Below are positions 7,189-15,217 of a stretch of DNA of 41,305 nt, one piece after another. Made by a program: the position numbers and the translations under genes. The notes under the pieces are model-generated. The model was not told where the DNA came from, made no database searches, and saw only the letters and a list, made by a program, of their open reading frames with translations. This stretch comes from SIG480 sp045537045 (lineage in GTDB: Bacteria > Bacillota > Clostridia > Oscillospirales > JAAYXM01), in the NCBI GenBank assembly GCA_045537045.1, contig JAZSOS010000006.1:1-41305 (forward strand), read 5' to 3'. Position 1 is the first letter of the stretch. Each line of letters begins with the position of its first letter.

Positions 7189-7974
7189 TTATATCTGCAT
7201 ATCCCGAATCAATATCAGTTCAGGCTCACCTATATAGTTTAAATTATATTTTCCAACCATCATCTTCGCCTTGATAAGCGATTCACTATCAAATGCACTT
7301 TCCGGCTCGTGCGCATCAAACCCGAATGTAACAGGCGCTTTTTCCTCTCCGGCAACCTCCCAGAAGTCTTCACGCGGATAATGCCTGCCTCCGCGGATAC
7401 CTAAGAAATTTATTTCAAGCGGCACATTCATCTCTCTTGCTGCGACACACAGTCTCCGTGCCTCTTCGCGGTAAAGCCCTTCGTCACCGGTGAAGTTGAA
7501 AACGTCAGGGTGAGCTACATAGGTGAATACTTTTTCCTGCATCGCCGCAATTACCGAATCTGTATATTCCTTTAATTCCTCCGGGCTTTTCGTTTCATTT
7601 ACTGTATGGCGTGCGCCCGTATTTTCAGGTCTTACATAGTGCTGACCTAAAATGAGGTATTCTGCGCCCCACTGCACAGCGTTTTTCAGCATTTCACCAA
7701 AAAGCTCCGGATAGTATTCCGTCTCAAACCCGACCTTCAAATCAATTTTGTCTTTATATTTTTCGCTAAGTGAGCGTATCTCCTCGCAATAGCGTTCAGC
7801 CTCGCATACCGGAACTCTGTAATGGGATTCCGTCCCGTTGGAAAAACGCAGCGGAATATGATCAGAAAATCCCATATGCTTTATTCCGTTTTCGATAGCT
7901 ATTACAACATACTCCTCCGGTGTTCCGGTAGCATGTCCGCATCTGCTCGTATGAGTGTGGTAGTTATACTTCAC
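7189..7974 (-). CDS. hisK: Histidinol-phosphatase, PHP family
   Basis: A 261-aa PHP-domain metal-dependent phosphoesterase of the HisK/HisJ type, which hydrolyses L-histidinol phosphate to histidinol in histidine synthesis. Metal-ligand motifs are visible: HTHTSRCGHA (residues 6-15), GFSDH (35-39), the glutamate in the GFETEYYPE stretch (about 82-90), LGQHYV (about 110), AHPDVF (about 155) and FGFDAHEP near 225. The size fits the family (about 260-275 aa). The start is GTG at 7974 with AAAGAGG upstream. No other his gene is nearby and it has its own promoter, so a different PHP phosphoesterase substrate is possible. It is divergent from dus with back-to-back promoters. Confidence 0.85.
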   Translation of the reverse strand: MKYNYHTHTSRCGHATGTPEEYVVIAIENGIKHMGFSDHIPLRFSNGTESHYRVPVCEAERYCEEIRSLSEKYKDKIDLKVGFETEYYPELFGEMLKNAVQWGAEYLILGQHYVRPENTGARHTVNETKSPEELKEYTDSVIAAMQEKVFTYVAHPDVFNFTGDEGLYREEARRLCVAAREMNVPLEINFLGIRGGRHYPREDFWEVAGEEKAPVTFGFDAHEPESAFDSESLIKAKMMVGKYNLNYIGEPELILIRDMQI

Positions 7975-8010
7975 GTCTTTACCTCTTTTTGTATAGTCTT
8001 ACTTGAAATC

Positions 8011-8039
8011 ATTTTAGCACAAAAAACTTTCCGATTCAA
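8011..8039 (-). promoter_or_regulatory. Promoter of hisK
   Basis: TTGAAT (8034-8039), 17 bp, TAAAAT (8011-8016) on the minus strand, about 37 bp before the GTG start. It lies back to back with the dus promoter, with only four bases between the two -35 boxes. Confidence 0.75.
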
Positions 8040-8043
8040 GCTC

Positions 8044-8072
8044 TTGCCGATTTATTTATAATATGATACAAT
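8044..8072 (+). promoter_or_regulatory. Promoter of the dus gene
   Basis: TTGCCG (8044-8049), 17 bp, TACAAT (8067-8072). An in-frame ATG at 8063 lies inside this promoter, so translation must start downstream of it. Confidence 0.65.
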
Positions 8073-8104
8073 ATTTCCGGAATATTCTATCGGAGGTTTT
8101 CTCT

Positions 8105-9073
8105 TTGAACATATCTGAAATTTTTAAAACCCGCCCGCTCGCCCTCGCACCGATGGCAGGCGTTACGGATGCGGCGTTTCGCGCTGTTTGCCGCGACTGC
8201 GGTGCGGACATCACATATACGGAAATGGTCTCATCCCGCGCTCTCGTCTATCAGGACAGCAAAACAGGCTCGCTTCTTATCCGAAACGATGGTGAGAGCC
8301 CATTCGGCGTTCAGCTTTTCGGAAACGATCCGCACGTGATGCGTGAAGCGGCGGAAATTGCGCTTGAGCGCACCGGCTGCGATTTCATAGACATAAATAT
8401 GGGATGCCCTACACCCAAAATCGTAAATAACGGTGACGGCTCAGCACTTATGAAAAATCCGGCTCTTGCCGCGGAAATCGTGCGCGAAGTGAAGCGCGGC
8501 ATATCCGTTCCCGTAACGGTAAAATTCCGCAAAGGCTGGGACAGTGGCAGTGTAAACGCCGTGGAGTTTGCAAAGGTTCTTGAGGATGCGGGCGCCGATG
8601 CTCTTGCTGTTCACGGAAGAACGCGCGTGGCAATGTACTCCGGCCGTGCAGACTGGGATATCATCCGCGATGTCTCTTCTGCCGTCAGCATTCCCGTTCT
8701 TGCAAACGGAGATGTTTTTGAGGGTGCCGATGCCGCAAAAATTCTGCGCTGGACAGGTGCTTCGGGTGTTATGGTGGGCAGGGCGGCGTTTGGCTGTCCG
8801 TGGATATTCTCACAGTGCCGCGCGGCGATTGACGGCGTGGATATCCCGCCCCTTCCCCCGCTTGCAGAGCGCCTTGATGTTGCAGAGGCACAGATACGCA
8901 AAAGCGCGGAAAACACGTGCGAAAGAGTCGCCGCACTTGAGGCGCGGAGGCACATAGCATGGTATCTTCGCGGTGTACGCGGTGCGAACTCGTATAAAAC
9001 GCGCGTTGTCAGCATATCCACGATGGAAGATCTTCACCGCCTGCTTGAAGAGATTAAACATACTTTGGGATGA
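8105..9073 (+). CDS. dusB: tRNA-dihydrouridine synthase (DusB-like)
   Basis: A flavoenzyme of 322 aa that reduces specific uridines in the tRNA D-loop to dihydrouridine. Family motifs are present in order: APMAGVTDAAFR (FMN binding, about 16-27), DINMGCPTPKIVNNGDGSAL (about 97-116, with the catalytic Cys in GCP), VTVKFRKGWD (about 137), AVHGRTR (about 170), and ANGDVF plus GVMVGRAAFGCPW for the phosphate-binding end. The start is taken as TTG at 8105 because CGGAGG lies 8 bases upstream and the only upstream ATG (8063) falls within the promoter. It is a single-gene unit closed by a terminator at 9081-9112. The B-type subgroup is the usual one in Firmicutes and is an inference. Confidence 0.9.
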   Translation: MNISEIFKTRPLALAPMAGVTDAAFRAVCRDCGADITYTEMVSSRALVYQDSKTGSLLIRNDGESPFGVQLFGNDPHVMREAAEIALERTGCDFIDINMGCPTPKIVNNGDGSALMKNPALAAEIVREVKRGISVPVTVKFRKGWDSGSVNAVEFAKVLEDAGADALAVHGRTRVAMYSGRADWDIIRDVSSAVSIPVLANGDVFEGADAAKILRWTGASGVMVGRAAFGCPWIFSQCRAAIDGVDIPPLPPLAERLDVAEAQIRKSAENTCERVAALEARRHIAWYLRGVRGANSYKTRVVSISTMEDLHRLLEEIKHTLG

Positions 9074-9080
9074 TATAATT

Positions 9081-9112
9081 AAGCTGCGACAGATTTTGTC
9101 GCGGCTCTTTTG
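9081..9112 (+). terminator. Terminator after dus
   Basis: AGCTGCGAC / GTCGCGGCT forms a 9-bp stem with one G-T pair around AGATTTT, followed by CTTTTG and then TTATTTTTT. Confidence 0.8.
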
Positions 9113-9167
9113 TTATTTTTTCAGCTGTCCATAGCTATTTAAACGCCGAACATATTTACAGTAAAAA

Positions 9168-9195
9168 TTGACTTTTTCAAAAAACAGTGTATAAT
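9168..9195 (+). promoter_or_regulatory. Promoter of the cyclophilin-lepA-hemW run
   Basis: TTGACT (9168-9173), 16 bp, TATAAT (9190-9195). The next good promoter in this direction lies before clpB, so it may serve all genes from 9230 to 14889. Confidence 0.75.
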
Positions 9196-9229
9196 ATTCT
9201 CATACAATATTTTTTGGAGGACTATTATA

Positions 9230-9700
9230 ATGGTAATTATTGAAATGGAAAACGGAAAAAAGATTAAGCTTGAGCTTGACAGCTCTGCAGCTCCGATTAC
9301 TGTAGAAAACTTTGAAAAGCTTGTCCGTGACGGCTTTTATGACGGACTTACATTCCACAGAATTATCCCGGGCTTTATGATTCAGGGCGGATGCCCGCTC
9401 GGAACGGGTACCGGCGGCCCCGGTCACACAATCAAGGGTGAGTTTAAGTCAAACGGCGTTGATAACCCCATCCGCCACACGCGCGGCGTTATCTCCATGG
9501 CTCGTACCATGATGCCCAACTCTGCCGGAAGCCAGTTCTTCATTATGCATAAGGACGCTCCGCATCTTGACGGTCAGTATGCGGCATTCGGCCGTGTTGT
9601 CGAAGGGATTGAGGTTGTTGATGAAATCGCATCCGTCGAAACCGACTATTCCGATAAACCCACAACTCCCGTGATTATAAAGTCAATCACAATCGAATAA
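9230..9700 (+). CDS. Cyclophilin-type peptidyl-prolyl cis-trans isomerase
   Basis: A 156-aa single-domain cyclophilin that catalyses proline peptide-bond isomerisation during folding. Core motifs are FHRIIPGFMIQGG (residues 43-55, containing the catalytic Arg), GVISMARTMMPNSAGSQFFI (about 86-105) and AAFGRVVEG (about 123-131). There is no signal peptide, so it is cytoplasmic. The ATG is preceded by GGAGG. It is the first gene after the promoter at 9168 and lies 21 bp before lepA. Short cytoplasmic versions like this are common in Clostridia. Confidence 0.93.
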   Translation: MVIIEMENGKKIKLELDSSAAPITVENFEKLVRDGFYDGLTFHRIIPGFMIQGGCPLGTGTGGPGHTIKGEFKSNGVDNPIRHTRGVISMARTMMPNSAGSQFFIMHKDAPHLDGQYAAFGRVVEGIEVVDEIASVETDYSDKPTTPVIIKSITIE

Positions 9701-9721
9701 GAAAGCCGAGGAAATCTTACT

Positions 9722-11527
9722 GTGGCAAAAAAGGACAATATCAGAAATTTTTGTATTATCGCTCACATCGACCACGGCAAGAGCACGCTTGCAGACAGAC
9801 TGCTCGAGCATTGCAAAGCAGTTACCGAGCGCGAAATGGAAAATCAGCTTCTTGATGATATGGAGCTTGAGCGAGAGCGCGGTATCACGATAAAAGCACG
9901 TGCCGTGCGGATGGACTATATCGCTGAGGACGGAAATGAATATGTCTTAAATCTTATCGACACCCCCGGACATGTCGACTTCAACTACGAGGTCTCCCGC
10001 TCGCTCGCCGCGTGCGAGGGTGCGCTTCTCGTTGTTGACGCATCCCAGGGGATAGAGGCGCAGACGCTTGCAAACACCTACCTTGCAATAGAGCATGACC
10101 TTGAGGTGCTTCCCGTCATCAACAAGATAGACCTGCCCTCTGCAGACCCCGAGCGCGTAAAGGGCGAGATTGAAGACATCATCGGCATCCCCGCCGAGGA
10201 TGCACCCGCAATAAGTGCAAAGATGGGACTTAATATCGGCGATGTTCTTGAATACGCCGTAAAAAATATTCCTGCGCCAAAGGGGGATGAAACTGCCCCC
10301 TTGCGCGCAATTATCTTTGACAGCCGTTACGATTCATACCGCGGTGTTATCGTCTATCTGCGCGTTATGGAGGGTGAGCTTCGCCCCGGAATGAAGATAA
10401 AGCTTATGGCATCCGGTGCGCAGTTTGAAGTTGTCGAGACCGGTTATATGCTGCCGCGCGGTGAGAAAAAGACAAACTGCCTTTCTGCCGGCGAGGTCGG
10501 TTTCTTCACGGCAAGCATCAAAAACGTAACCGACACGCAGGTTGGCGATACCGTCACAGGTGTAGAAAACCCTGCAAGTGAGCCGCTTCCCGGATACCGC
10601 ACCGTACGCCCGATGGTTTTCTCCGGCGTATACCCCGCAGACGGCGCAAAATACCCCGATCTTCGCGATGCACTTGACAAATTAAAGCTCAACGACGCCT
10701 CCCTGACCTATGAGCCGGAATCCTCTGCCGCTCTCGGCTTTGGTTTCCGTTGCGGCTTTTTAGGACTTCTTCATATGGAGGTTATTCAGGAGCGCCTTGA
10801 GCGCGAATATAACCTTGACCTTATCACAACCGCACCCAGCGTTATCTATAAGGTCAAAAAGACCGACGGCGAAACCCTTATGATTACAAATCCGCTCAAT
10901 TATCCGAATCCCTCGGAGATTGAGTGGGCGGAAGAGCCGTTTGTCTCCGCAAACATTATCTCCCCCACTGAATATATCGGAAATATAATGGAGCTTTGTC
11001 AGGAGCGCCGTGGCGAATATAAGGATACAAAATACCTCGACCAGACACGCGTTGAGCTTCACTATAATCTCCCGCTCAATGAAATTATTTACGACTTTTT
11101 CGATGCTCTTAAATCCAAAACCCGCGGCTATGCTTCCCTTGACTATGAGCTTTCGGGGTATCGCAAGAGCGAGCTTGTTAAGCTTGATATTCTCTTAAAC
11201 GGCGATCCGGTTGACGCGCTTTCCTTTATCGTTCATTCCGAAAAGGCATATTCCCGCGCACGCCGCCTTGCCGAAAAGCTTAAAGAGCATATCCCGCGCC
11301 AGCTATTTGAAATTCCGATTCAGGCTACAATCGGAAGCAAGATTATTGCGCGCGAAACCGTAAAGGCACTTCGTAAGGACGTTCTTGCAAAGTGCTATGG
11401 CGGTGACATCACGCGTAAGAAAAAGCTGCTTGAAAAGCAGAAGGAAGGTAAAAAGCGTATGCGTAATCTCGGCTCGGTTGAGGTTCCGCAGGATGCCTTC
11501 ATGGCAGTGCTTAAGCTCGACGAATAA
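9722..11527 (+). CDS. lepA: Elongation factor 4 (LepA), ribosomal back-translocase GTPase
   Basis: A full-length 601-aa LepA, a translational GTPase that binds ribosomes and affects elongation and subunit biogenesis under stress. The G1 loop AHIDHGKSTLADRLL is at about 14-28, followed by RERGITIKA (G2), DTPGHVDF (G3) and NKIDLP (G4). EF-G-like domains follow, and the C-terminus has the LepA-specific end KRMRNLGSVEVPQDAFMAVLKL. The start is GTG at 9722 with GAGGAAAT upstream. It is followed by hemW after 14 bp, a gene order found widely in Firmicutes, where hrcA-grpE-dnaK often come next; here they do not. Confidence 0.97.
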   Translation: MAKKDNIRNFCIIAHIDHGKSTLADRLLEHCKAVTEREMENQLLDDMELERERGITIKARAVRMDYIAEDGNEYVLNLIDTPGHVDFNYEVSRSLAACEGALLVVDASQGIEAQTLANTYLAIEHDLEVLPVINKIDLPSADPERVKGEIEDIIGIPAEDAPAISAKMGLNIGDVLEYAVKNIPAPKGDETAPLRAIIFDSRYDSYRGVIVYLRVMEGELRPGMKIKLMASGAQFEVVETGYMLPRGEKKTNCLSAGEVGFFTASIKNVTDTQVGDTVTGVENPASEPLPGYRTVRPMVFSGVYPADGAKYPDLRDALDKLKLNDASLTYEPESSAALGFGFRCGFLGLLHMEVIQERLEREYNLDLITTAPSVIYKVKKTDGETLMITNPLNYPNPSEIEWAEEPFVSANIISPTEYIGNIMELCQERRGEYKDTKYLDQTRVELHYNLPLNEIIYDFFDALKSKTRGYASLDYELSGYRKSELVKLDILLNGDPVDALSFIVHSEKAYSRARRLAEKLKEHIPRQLFEIPIQATIGSKIIARETVKALRKDVLAKCYGGDITRKKKLLEKQKEGKKRMRNLGSVEVPQDAFMAVLKLDE

Positions 11528-11541
11528 AAGAGGAGGCTTTT

Positions 11542-12726
11542 ATGACACCGCTCGGCATATATATCCACATTCCGTTTTGTCTTTCAAAATGCGCTTACTG
11601 CGATTTTTACTCAAAATGCGGAAACAAAAACGAATATAAAGAATACGCCGATGCAGTTATAAACCATATAGCGGAGGCGCATCTTCGCTCCTCTGATTAT
11701 GAAGTAGACACGATATACTTCGGCGGCGGAACTCCCACCGCAATCGGCGAGAAAAACCTTATAAAAATCCTCGGCGCTATTCTCCGTTCATTCCGCGTTT
11801 CGGAAAAATGCGAGGTAACGTGTGAGGCAAACCCCAACTCCGTTACCTACCCGATGCTTAAACGGCTCCGCCGTGCAGGATTTAACCGTCTTTCTTTCGG
11901 TATGCAGTCTGCCGACCGCGCAGAGCTTAGGACGCTTGGGCGCACCCACACGTTTGATGACGTTAAATTCGCGGTAGAAATGGCGCGCCGGGCGAAATTT
12001 TCAAACCTCTCCCTTGACCTTATGTACGGGCTTCCCTCGCAGACGGCAGAAACTTTTCTCGATTCTCTTGATGCCGCAATCGCTCTGTCTCCCGAGCATA
12101 TCTCCTGCTACTGCCTGAAAATAGAAGAGGGAACCCCTCTCGCGGAGAGACCGGAAACTCTCTTCCTCCCGTCAGACGATGAACAGGCGGATATGTATCT
12201 TGCCGCAGTGACAAGACTTCGCGATGAAGGGTATGAGCAGTATGAAATATCCAACTTTGCAAAAGAGGGATATCACAGCCGCCACAATATGAAGTACTGG
12301 ACGCTCGGAGAGTATTGGGGGTTCGGTCCATCTGCACATTCGCTTGTTGGGAAAAAGCGCTTTTCATACGTCCGTGACACAGCTCTGTATATCGACGCAA
12401 TTGCAAACCACGATGAGGTTATAGACAAAATCGAAACTATCAATGAATCTGCACGTTGCGGAGAATACCTTATGCTGGGTCTTCGAACACGTGACGGCAT
12501 CTCAGGAGATGTTCTGGAAAAACGGTATCTCACGTATTTTGACGAGATAGAAAAGGTGCTGCTTAAATACCATAAAACAGGCCACGCGGAATTCGACGGA
12601 CACAAATGGTCTCTTACTCCTGAGGGATTTTTGATATCAAACCGTATAATCGGTGATGTTTTAGACGCTTTGGAATTATCCAAGCATCTTGTACGTCCGC
12701 TTAACGGCTATATAAGAAAGGAATAA
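11542..12726 (+). CDS. hemW: HemW, radical SAM heme chaperone (coproporphyrinogen oxidase-like)
   Basis: A radical SAM protein of 394 aa. The [4Fe-4S] cluster motif CxxxCxxC is C13-LSK-C17-AY-C20 within IHIPFCLSKCAYCDFYSKC, the form typical of HemW rather than true HemN. YFGGGTPTAI (about 62-71) is the SAM-binding GGGTP loop, and the C-terminal HemN domain has the NMKYWTLGEYWGFGPSAHS stretch. HemW family members bind heme and hand it to respiratory enzymes; they do not oxidise coproporphyrinogen in vivo. GAGGAGG lies before the ATG. It is in a close operon with lepA upstream and an ACT protein 15 bp downstream. Confidence 0.93.
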   Translation: MTPLGIYIHIPFCLSKCAYCDFYSKCGNKNEYKEYADAVINHIAEAHLRSSDYEVDTIYFGGGTPTAIGEKNLIKILGAILRSFRVSEKCEVTCEANPNSVTYPMLKRLRRAGFNRLSFGMQSADRAELRTLGRTHTFDDVKFAVEMARRAKFSNLSLDLMYGLPSQTAETFLDSLDAAIALSPEHISCYCLKIEEGTPLAERPETLFLPSDDEQADMYLAAVTRLRDEGYEQYEISNFAKEGYHSRHNMKYWTLGEYWGFGPSAHSLVGKKRFSYVRDTALYIDAIANHDEVIDKIETINESARCGEYLMLGLRTRDGISGDVLEKRYLTYFDEIEKVLLKYHKTGHAEFDGHKWSLTPEGFLISNRIIGDVLDALELSKHLVRPLNGYIRKE

Positions 12727-12741
12727 GAAAGGAAAATCATT

Positions 12742-13011
12742 ATGCGCGCAGTTGTAACAGTTATAGGTAAAGACACAACCGGCATCATTGCCGCGGTCTC
12801 CAATGTTTTAAGCGAAAAGAAAATAAACATTCTCGATATTAACCAGAGCGTTCTGTCGGATATGTTTGTTATGGTTATGCTTGTGGATATCTCATCAAGC
12901 ACTGTTGACTTTTCCGCCCTTTCCACCGAGCTTTCCTGCCTCGGTGACAGCATGGGGCTTAAAATCCTTGCAATGCATGAGGATATCTTCAACACAATGC
13001 ACAGAATTTAA
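12742..13011 (+). CDS. ACT-domain protein (UPF0237 family)
   Basis: An 89-aa stand-alone ACT domain: VVTVIGKDTTGIIAAVSNVL (residues 4-23) is the typical first strand and helix with a glycine turn for amino acid binding, followed by INILDINQSVLSDMFVMVML. ACT domains bind small ligands, mostly amino acids, and control partner proteins; the ligand here is unknown. It precedes a UPF0210 protein by 17 bp, a pairing seen in many bacteria and archaea that suggests it regulates or partners that protein. Confidence 0.88.
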   Translation: MRAVVTVIGKDTTGIIAAVSNVLSEKKINILDINQSVLSDMFVMVMLVDISSSTVDFSALSTELSCLGDSMGLKILAMHEDIFNTMHRI

Positions 13012-13028
13012 GTCGAGGTTTAAACTTT

Positions 13029-14387
13029 ATGATTAATTCTTTTGACATTCTTGAAACTATAAAAATGATAGAAGAGGAGCATCTGGATATACGCACCGTA
13101 ACGATGGGTATATCTCTGCGCGACTGCTGCGGTAGTGATATAGGGCGCGTCTCCGACCGCGTTTATGACAAGGTGACTAAAACTGCGGAAAAGCTTGTAG
13201 AAACCGCAGATGGAATTGCCTGTGAATACGGTATTCCCATCGTCAACAAGCGTGTTTCCGTAACTCCCGTTTCTCTTCTTGCCGATGCGTGTGAATCTTC
13301 CGATGTTCCCGTGCTTGCCCGTGCGCTTGACCGCGCGGCAGAAACACTTGGCATAAACTTCATCGGCGGTTACGGTGCGCTCGTCCACAAGGGTATGACG
13401 CGAGGCGACAAAAACCTTATTGAAACTCTTCCCGAAGCGCTTTCGGAAACTGAGCGCGTATGCTCGTTTGTAAACGTTGCAACCACACGCGCGGGCATCA
13501 ATATGGATGCCGTTAAAACTCTCGGCGAGCTTGTCTGCCGTATGGCATATCTCACGCGTGAGCGCGAGAGCGTTGCGTGCGCAAAGTTTGTTGCATTTGC
13601 TAACGCAACCGAGGATAACCCCTTTATGGCAGGTGCTTTCCACGGTGTCGGCGAGGGTGAAGCCGTTATAAACGTCGGTGTTTCCGGTCCCGGTGTTGTT
13701 CACAAGGCAATAAAGCGCGCAGGTGACGTTAACCTCACCGACCTTGCAGAGGTGGTAAAGCGCACTGCGTTTAAGATTACGCGTGCAGGTCAGCTTGTCG
13801 CAAAAACTGCGGCAGAGCGCCTTGGTATCCCCTTTGGTATTGTTGACCTTTCTCTCGCTCCTACTCCCGCAATCGGCGACTCCGTTGCCCACATCTTAGA
13901 GGAAATGGGGCTTTCCTCCGTTGGAAGCCACGGCACGACCGCGGCACTTGCCCTTCTCAATGATGCAGTAAAGAAAGGCGGCGTTATGGCATCACCGCAC
14001 GTCGGAGGTCTTTCCGGCGCATTTATCCCTGTATCCGAGGATGCGGGAATGATAGAAGCCGCATCAAAGGGATATCTCTCTTTTGATAAGTTAGAAGCAA
14101 TGACCGCTGTCTGCTCGGTCGGTCTTGATATGATAGCAATACCCGGCGATACTCCGCCGGAGGTTATATCCGCAATTATTGCAGACGAAATCTCAATCGG
14201 CGTTGTAAACAACAAAACAACGGCTGTGCGCGTTATTCCCGCCTACGGCAAGGGAGTCGGCGACTTTGTAAACTACGGCGGACTTCTCGGCGAAGCTCCC
14301 GTTATGCCGATAAGCACCTGCTCTCCAAAGAAATTCATTTCCCGCGGCGGACGTATTCCAGCACCTATCCACAGCCAGAGGAACTGA
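13029..14387 (+). CDS. UPF0210 / DUF711 (PFL-family) protein
   Basis: A 452-aa cytoplasmic protein of a family that structural surveys place near glycyl-radical pyruvate formate-lyase folds, although no catalysis has been settled. It is full length for the family (about 440-455 aa). Visible features are glycine-rich stretches such as FIGGYGALVHKGMTRGDKNL (about 114-133), a long family core of alternating strands and helices, and the terminal ISRGGRIPAPIHSQRN, a characteristic family end. I see no glycyl-radical activating enzyme nearby. It lies between the ACT protein and tadA with short spacers, in the same operon. Function unknown beyond the conserved pairing with ACT. Confidence 0.9.
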   Translation: MINSFDILETIKMIEEEHLDIRTVTMGISLRDCCGSDIGRVSDRVYDKVTKTAEKLVETADGIACEYGIPIVNKRVSVTPVSLLADACESSDVPVLARALDRAAETLGINFIGGYGALVHKGMTRGDKNLIETLPEALSETERVCSFVNVATTRAGINMDAVKTLGELVCRMAYLTRERESVACAKFVAFANATEDNPFMAGAFHGVGEGEAVINVGVSGPGVVHKAIKRAGDVNLTDLAEVVKRTAFKITRAGQLVAKTAAERLGIPFGIVDLSLAPTPAIGDSVAHILEEMGLSSVGSHGTTAALALLNDAVKKGGVMASPHVGGLSGAFIPVSEDAGMIEAASKGYLSFDKLEAMTAVCSVGLDMIAIPGDTPPEVISAIIADEISIGVVNNKTTAVRVIPAYGKGVGDFVNYGGLLGEAPVMPISTCSPKKFISRGGRIPAPIHSQRN

Positions 14388-14391
14388 TGCC

Positions 14392-14889
14392 GTGGAAAAT
14401 GTAAGAAACGATGAGTTTTATATGCGTGAGGCGATTGCCCTTGCGGAAAAGGCAGCAGAGCTCGGAGAGGCTCCAGTCGGATGCGTAATCGTTCTTGACG
14501 GCGAGATAATCGGGCGCGGATATAACCTGCGCGAGAGCAGCGGAAACCCGCTTACCCACGCCGAAATAATAGCAATAAACGAAGCATGCCGCCATGTGGA
14601 GAGCTTTCGCCTTGTCGGCTGTGAGCTTTATGTCACGCTTGAGCCGTGCCCGATGTGCGCCGGCGCGTGCATAAATTCAAGAGTTGAGCGCGTTGTCTTC
14701 GGCGCGTATGACCCCAAAGCCGGTTCCTGCGGCTCGGTGGTAAATCTGTTTGATTTGCCGTATAACCACAAGCCGGCTCTTTGCGGCGGCGTGCTTGAAG
14801 ATGAGTGTGCATCGCTTCTTTCCCGCTTCTTTCTTTCGCTTCGCGAGCGCAATAAACTGCGAAAAAAGGCGAAATCAAATGAAGTTTAA
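14392..14889 (+). CDS. tadA: tRNA-specific adenosine deaminase TadA
   Basis: A 165-aa zinc deaminase that converts A34 to inosine in the anticodon wobble position of tRNA-Arg(ACG). The zinc and catalytic motif HAE is H56-A-E58 within NPLTHAEIIAI, and PCPMC supplies the other zinc ligands C86 and C89. Length fits the family. The start is GTG at 14392, four bases after the upstream stop, with AGAGGAAC in the end of the preceding gene as its ribosome-binding site; an ATG lies 10 codons further in. It is the last gene of the run before a gene-free gap with a strong terminator. Confidence 0.93.
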   Translation: MENVRNDEFYMREAIALAEKAAELGEAPVGCVIVLDGEIIGRGYNLRESSGNPLTHAEIIAINEACRHVESFRLVGCELYVTLEPCPMCAGACINSRVERVVFGAYDPKAGSCGSVVNLFDLPYNHKPALCGGVLEDECASLLSRFFLSLRERNKLRKKAKSNEV

Positions 14890-15029
14890 CATCTTCGTAA
14901 CAGATAAAGATTTATTTGTTAACAAAATCGGTCTATAATAATATACGTAATCGGTTGAAAAACCGTTTACATAAATTTGATAATAATCTTTTCTCTGTTA
15001 CTCCTCCCCACACTCCTATTGCAAAACAT

Positions 15030-15073
15030 AGAGAAAAAGAGCGGTTCTTATGCGCGAACCGCTCTTTTTCTCT
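15030..15073. terminator. Strong bidirectional terminator between tadA and clpB
   Basis: Perfect 18-bp stem: AGAGAAAAAGAGCGGTTC (15030-15047) and its exact complement (15056-15073) around an 8-base loop, followed by TTTTTATT. The rest of 14890-15126 holds no gene that I can support. Confidence 0.9.
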
Positions 15074-15126
15074 TTTTATTCACAATTTTTTTACAGAAAA
15101 TAAGCAAATAATTTTACAAAAAATGC

Positions 15127-15154
15127 TTGATAATTTACCTCTGCGTGGTATACT
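15127..15154 (+). promoter_or_regulatory. Promoter of clpB with a flanking CCTCTG/CAGAGG repeat
   Basis: TTGATA (15127-15132), 16 bp, TATACT (15149-15154). CCTCTG (15138-15143) and CAGAGG (15166-15171) are complements on both sides of the -10 and might be an operator. I find no CIRCE element and no CtsR heptad repeat, the usual heat-shock operators in Firmicutes. Confidence 0.6.
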
Positions 15155-15217
15155 AAAAATACAGACAGAGGAAAGTTTTACATCTGTTTTCACCATCTGC
15201 AAAGGAGGTTACTTAAT

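Noticed and set aside
8063..8104. Start of dus at the upstream ATG
   Set aside because: It lies inside the -10 region of a promoter, and the TTG at 8105 has a well-placed CGGAGG.
13020..13892. A 290-codon minus-strand frame opposite the UPF0210 gene
   Set aside because: Its protein is full of Cys, Asn and Lys clusters without family motifs, and the plus-strand gene is a clear full-length family member. It is a shadow frame made by biased codon use.
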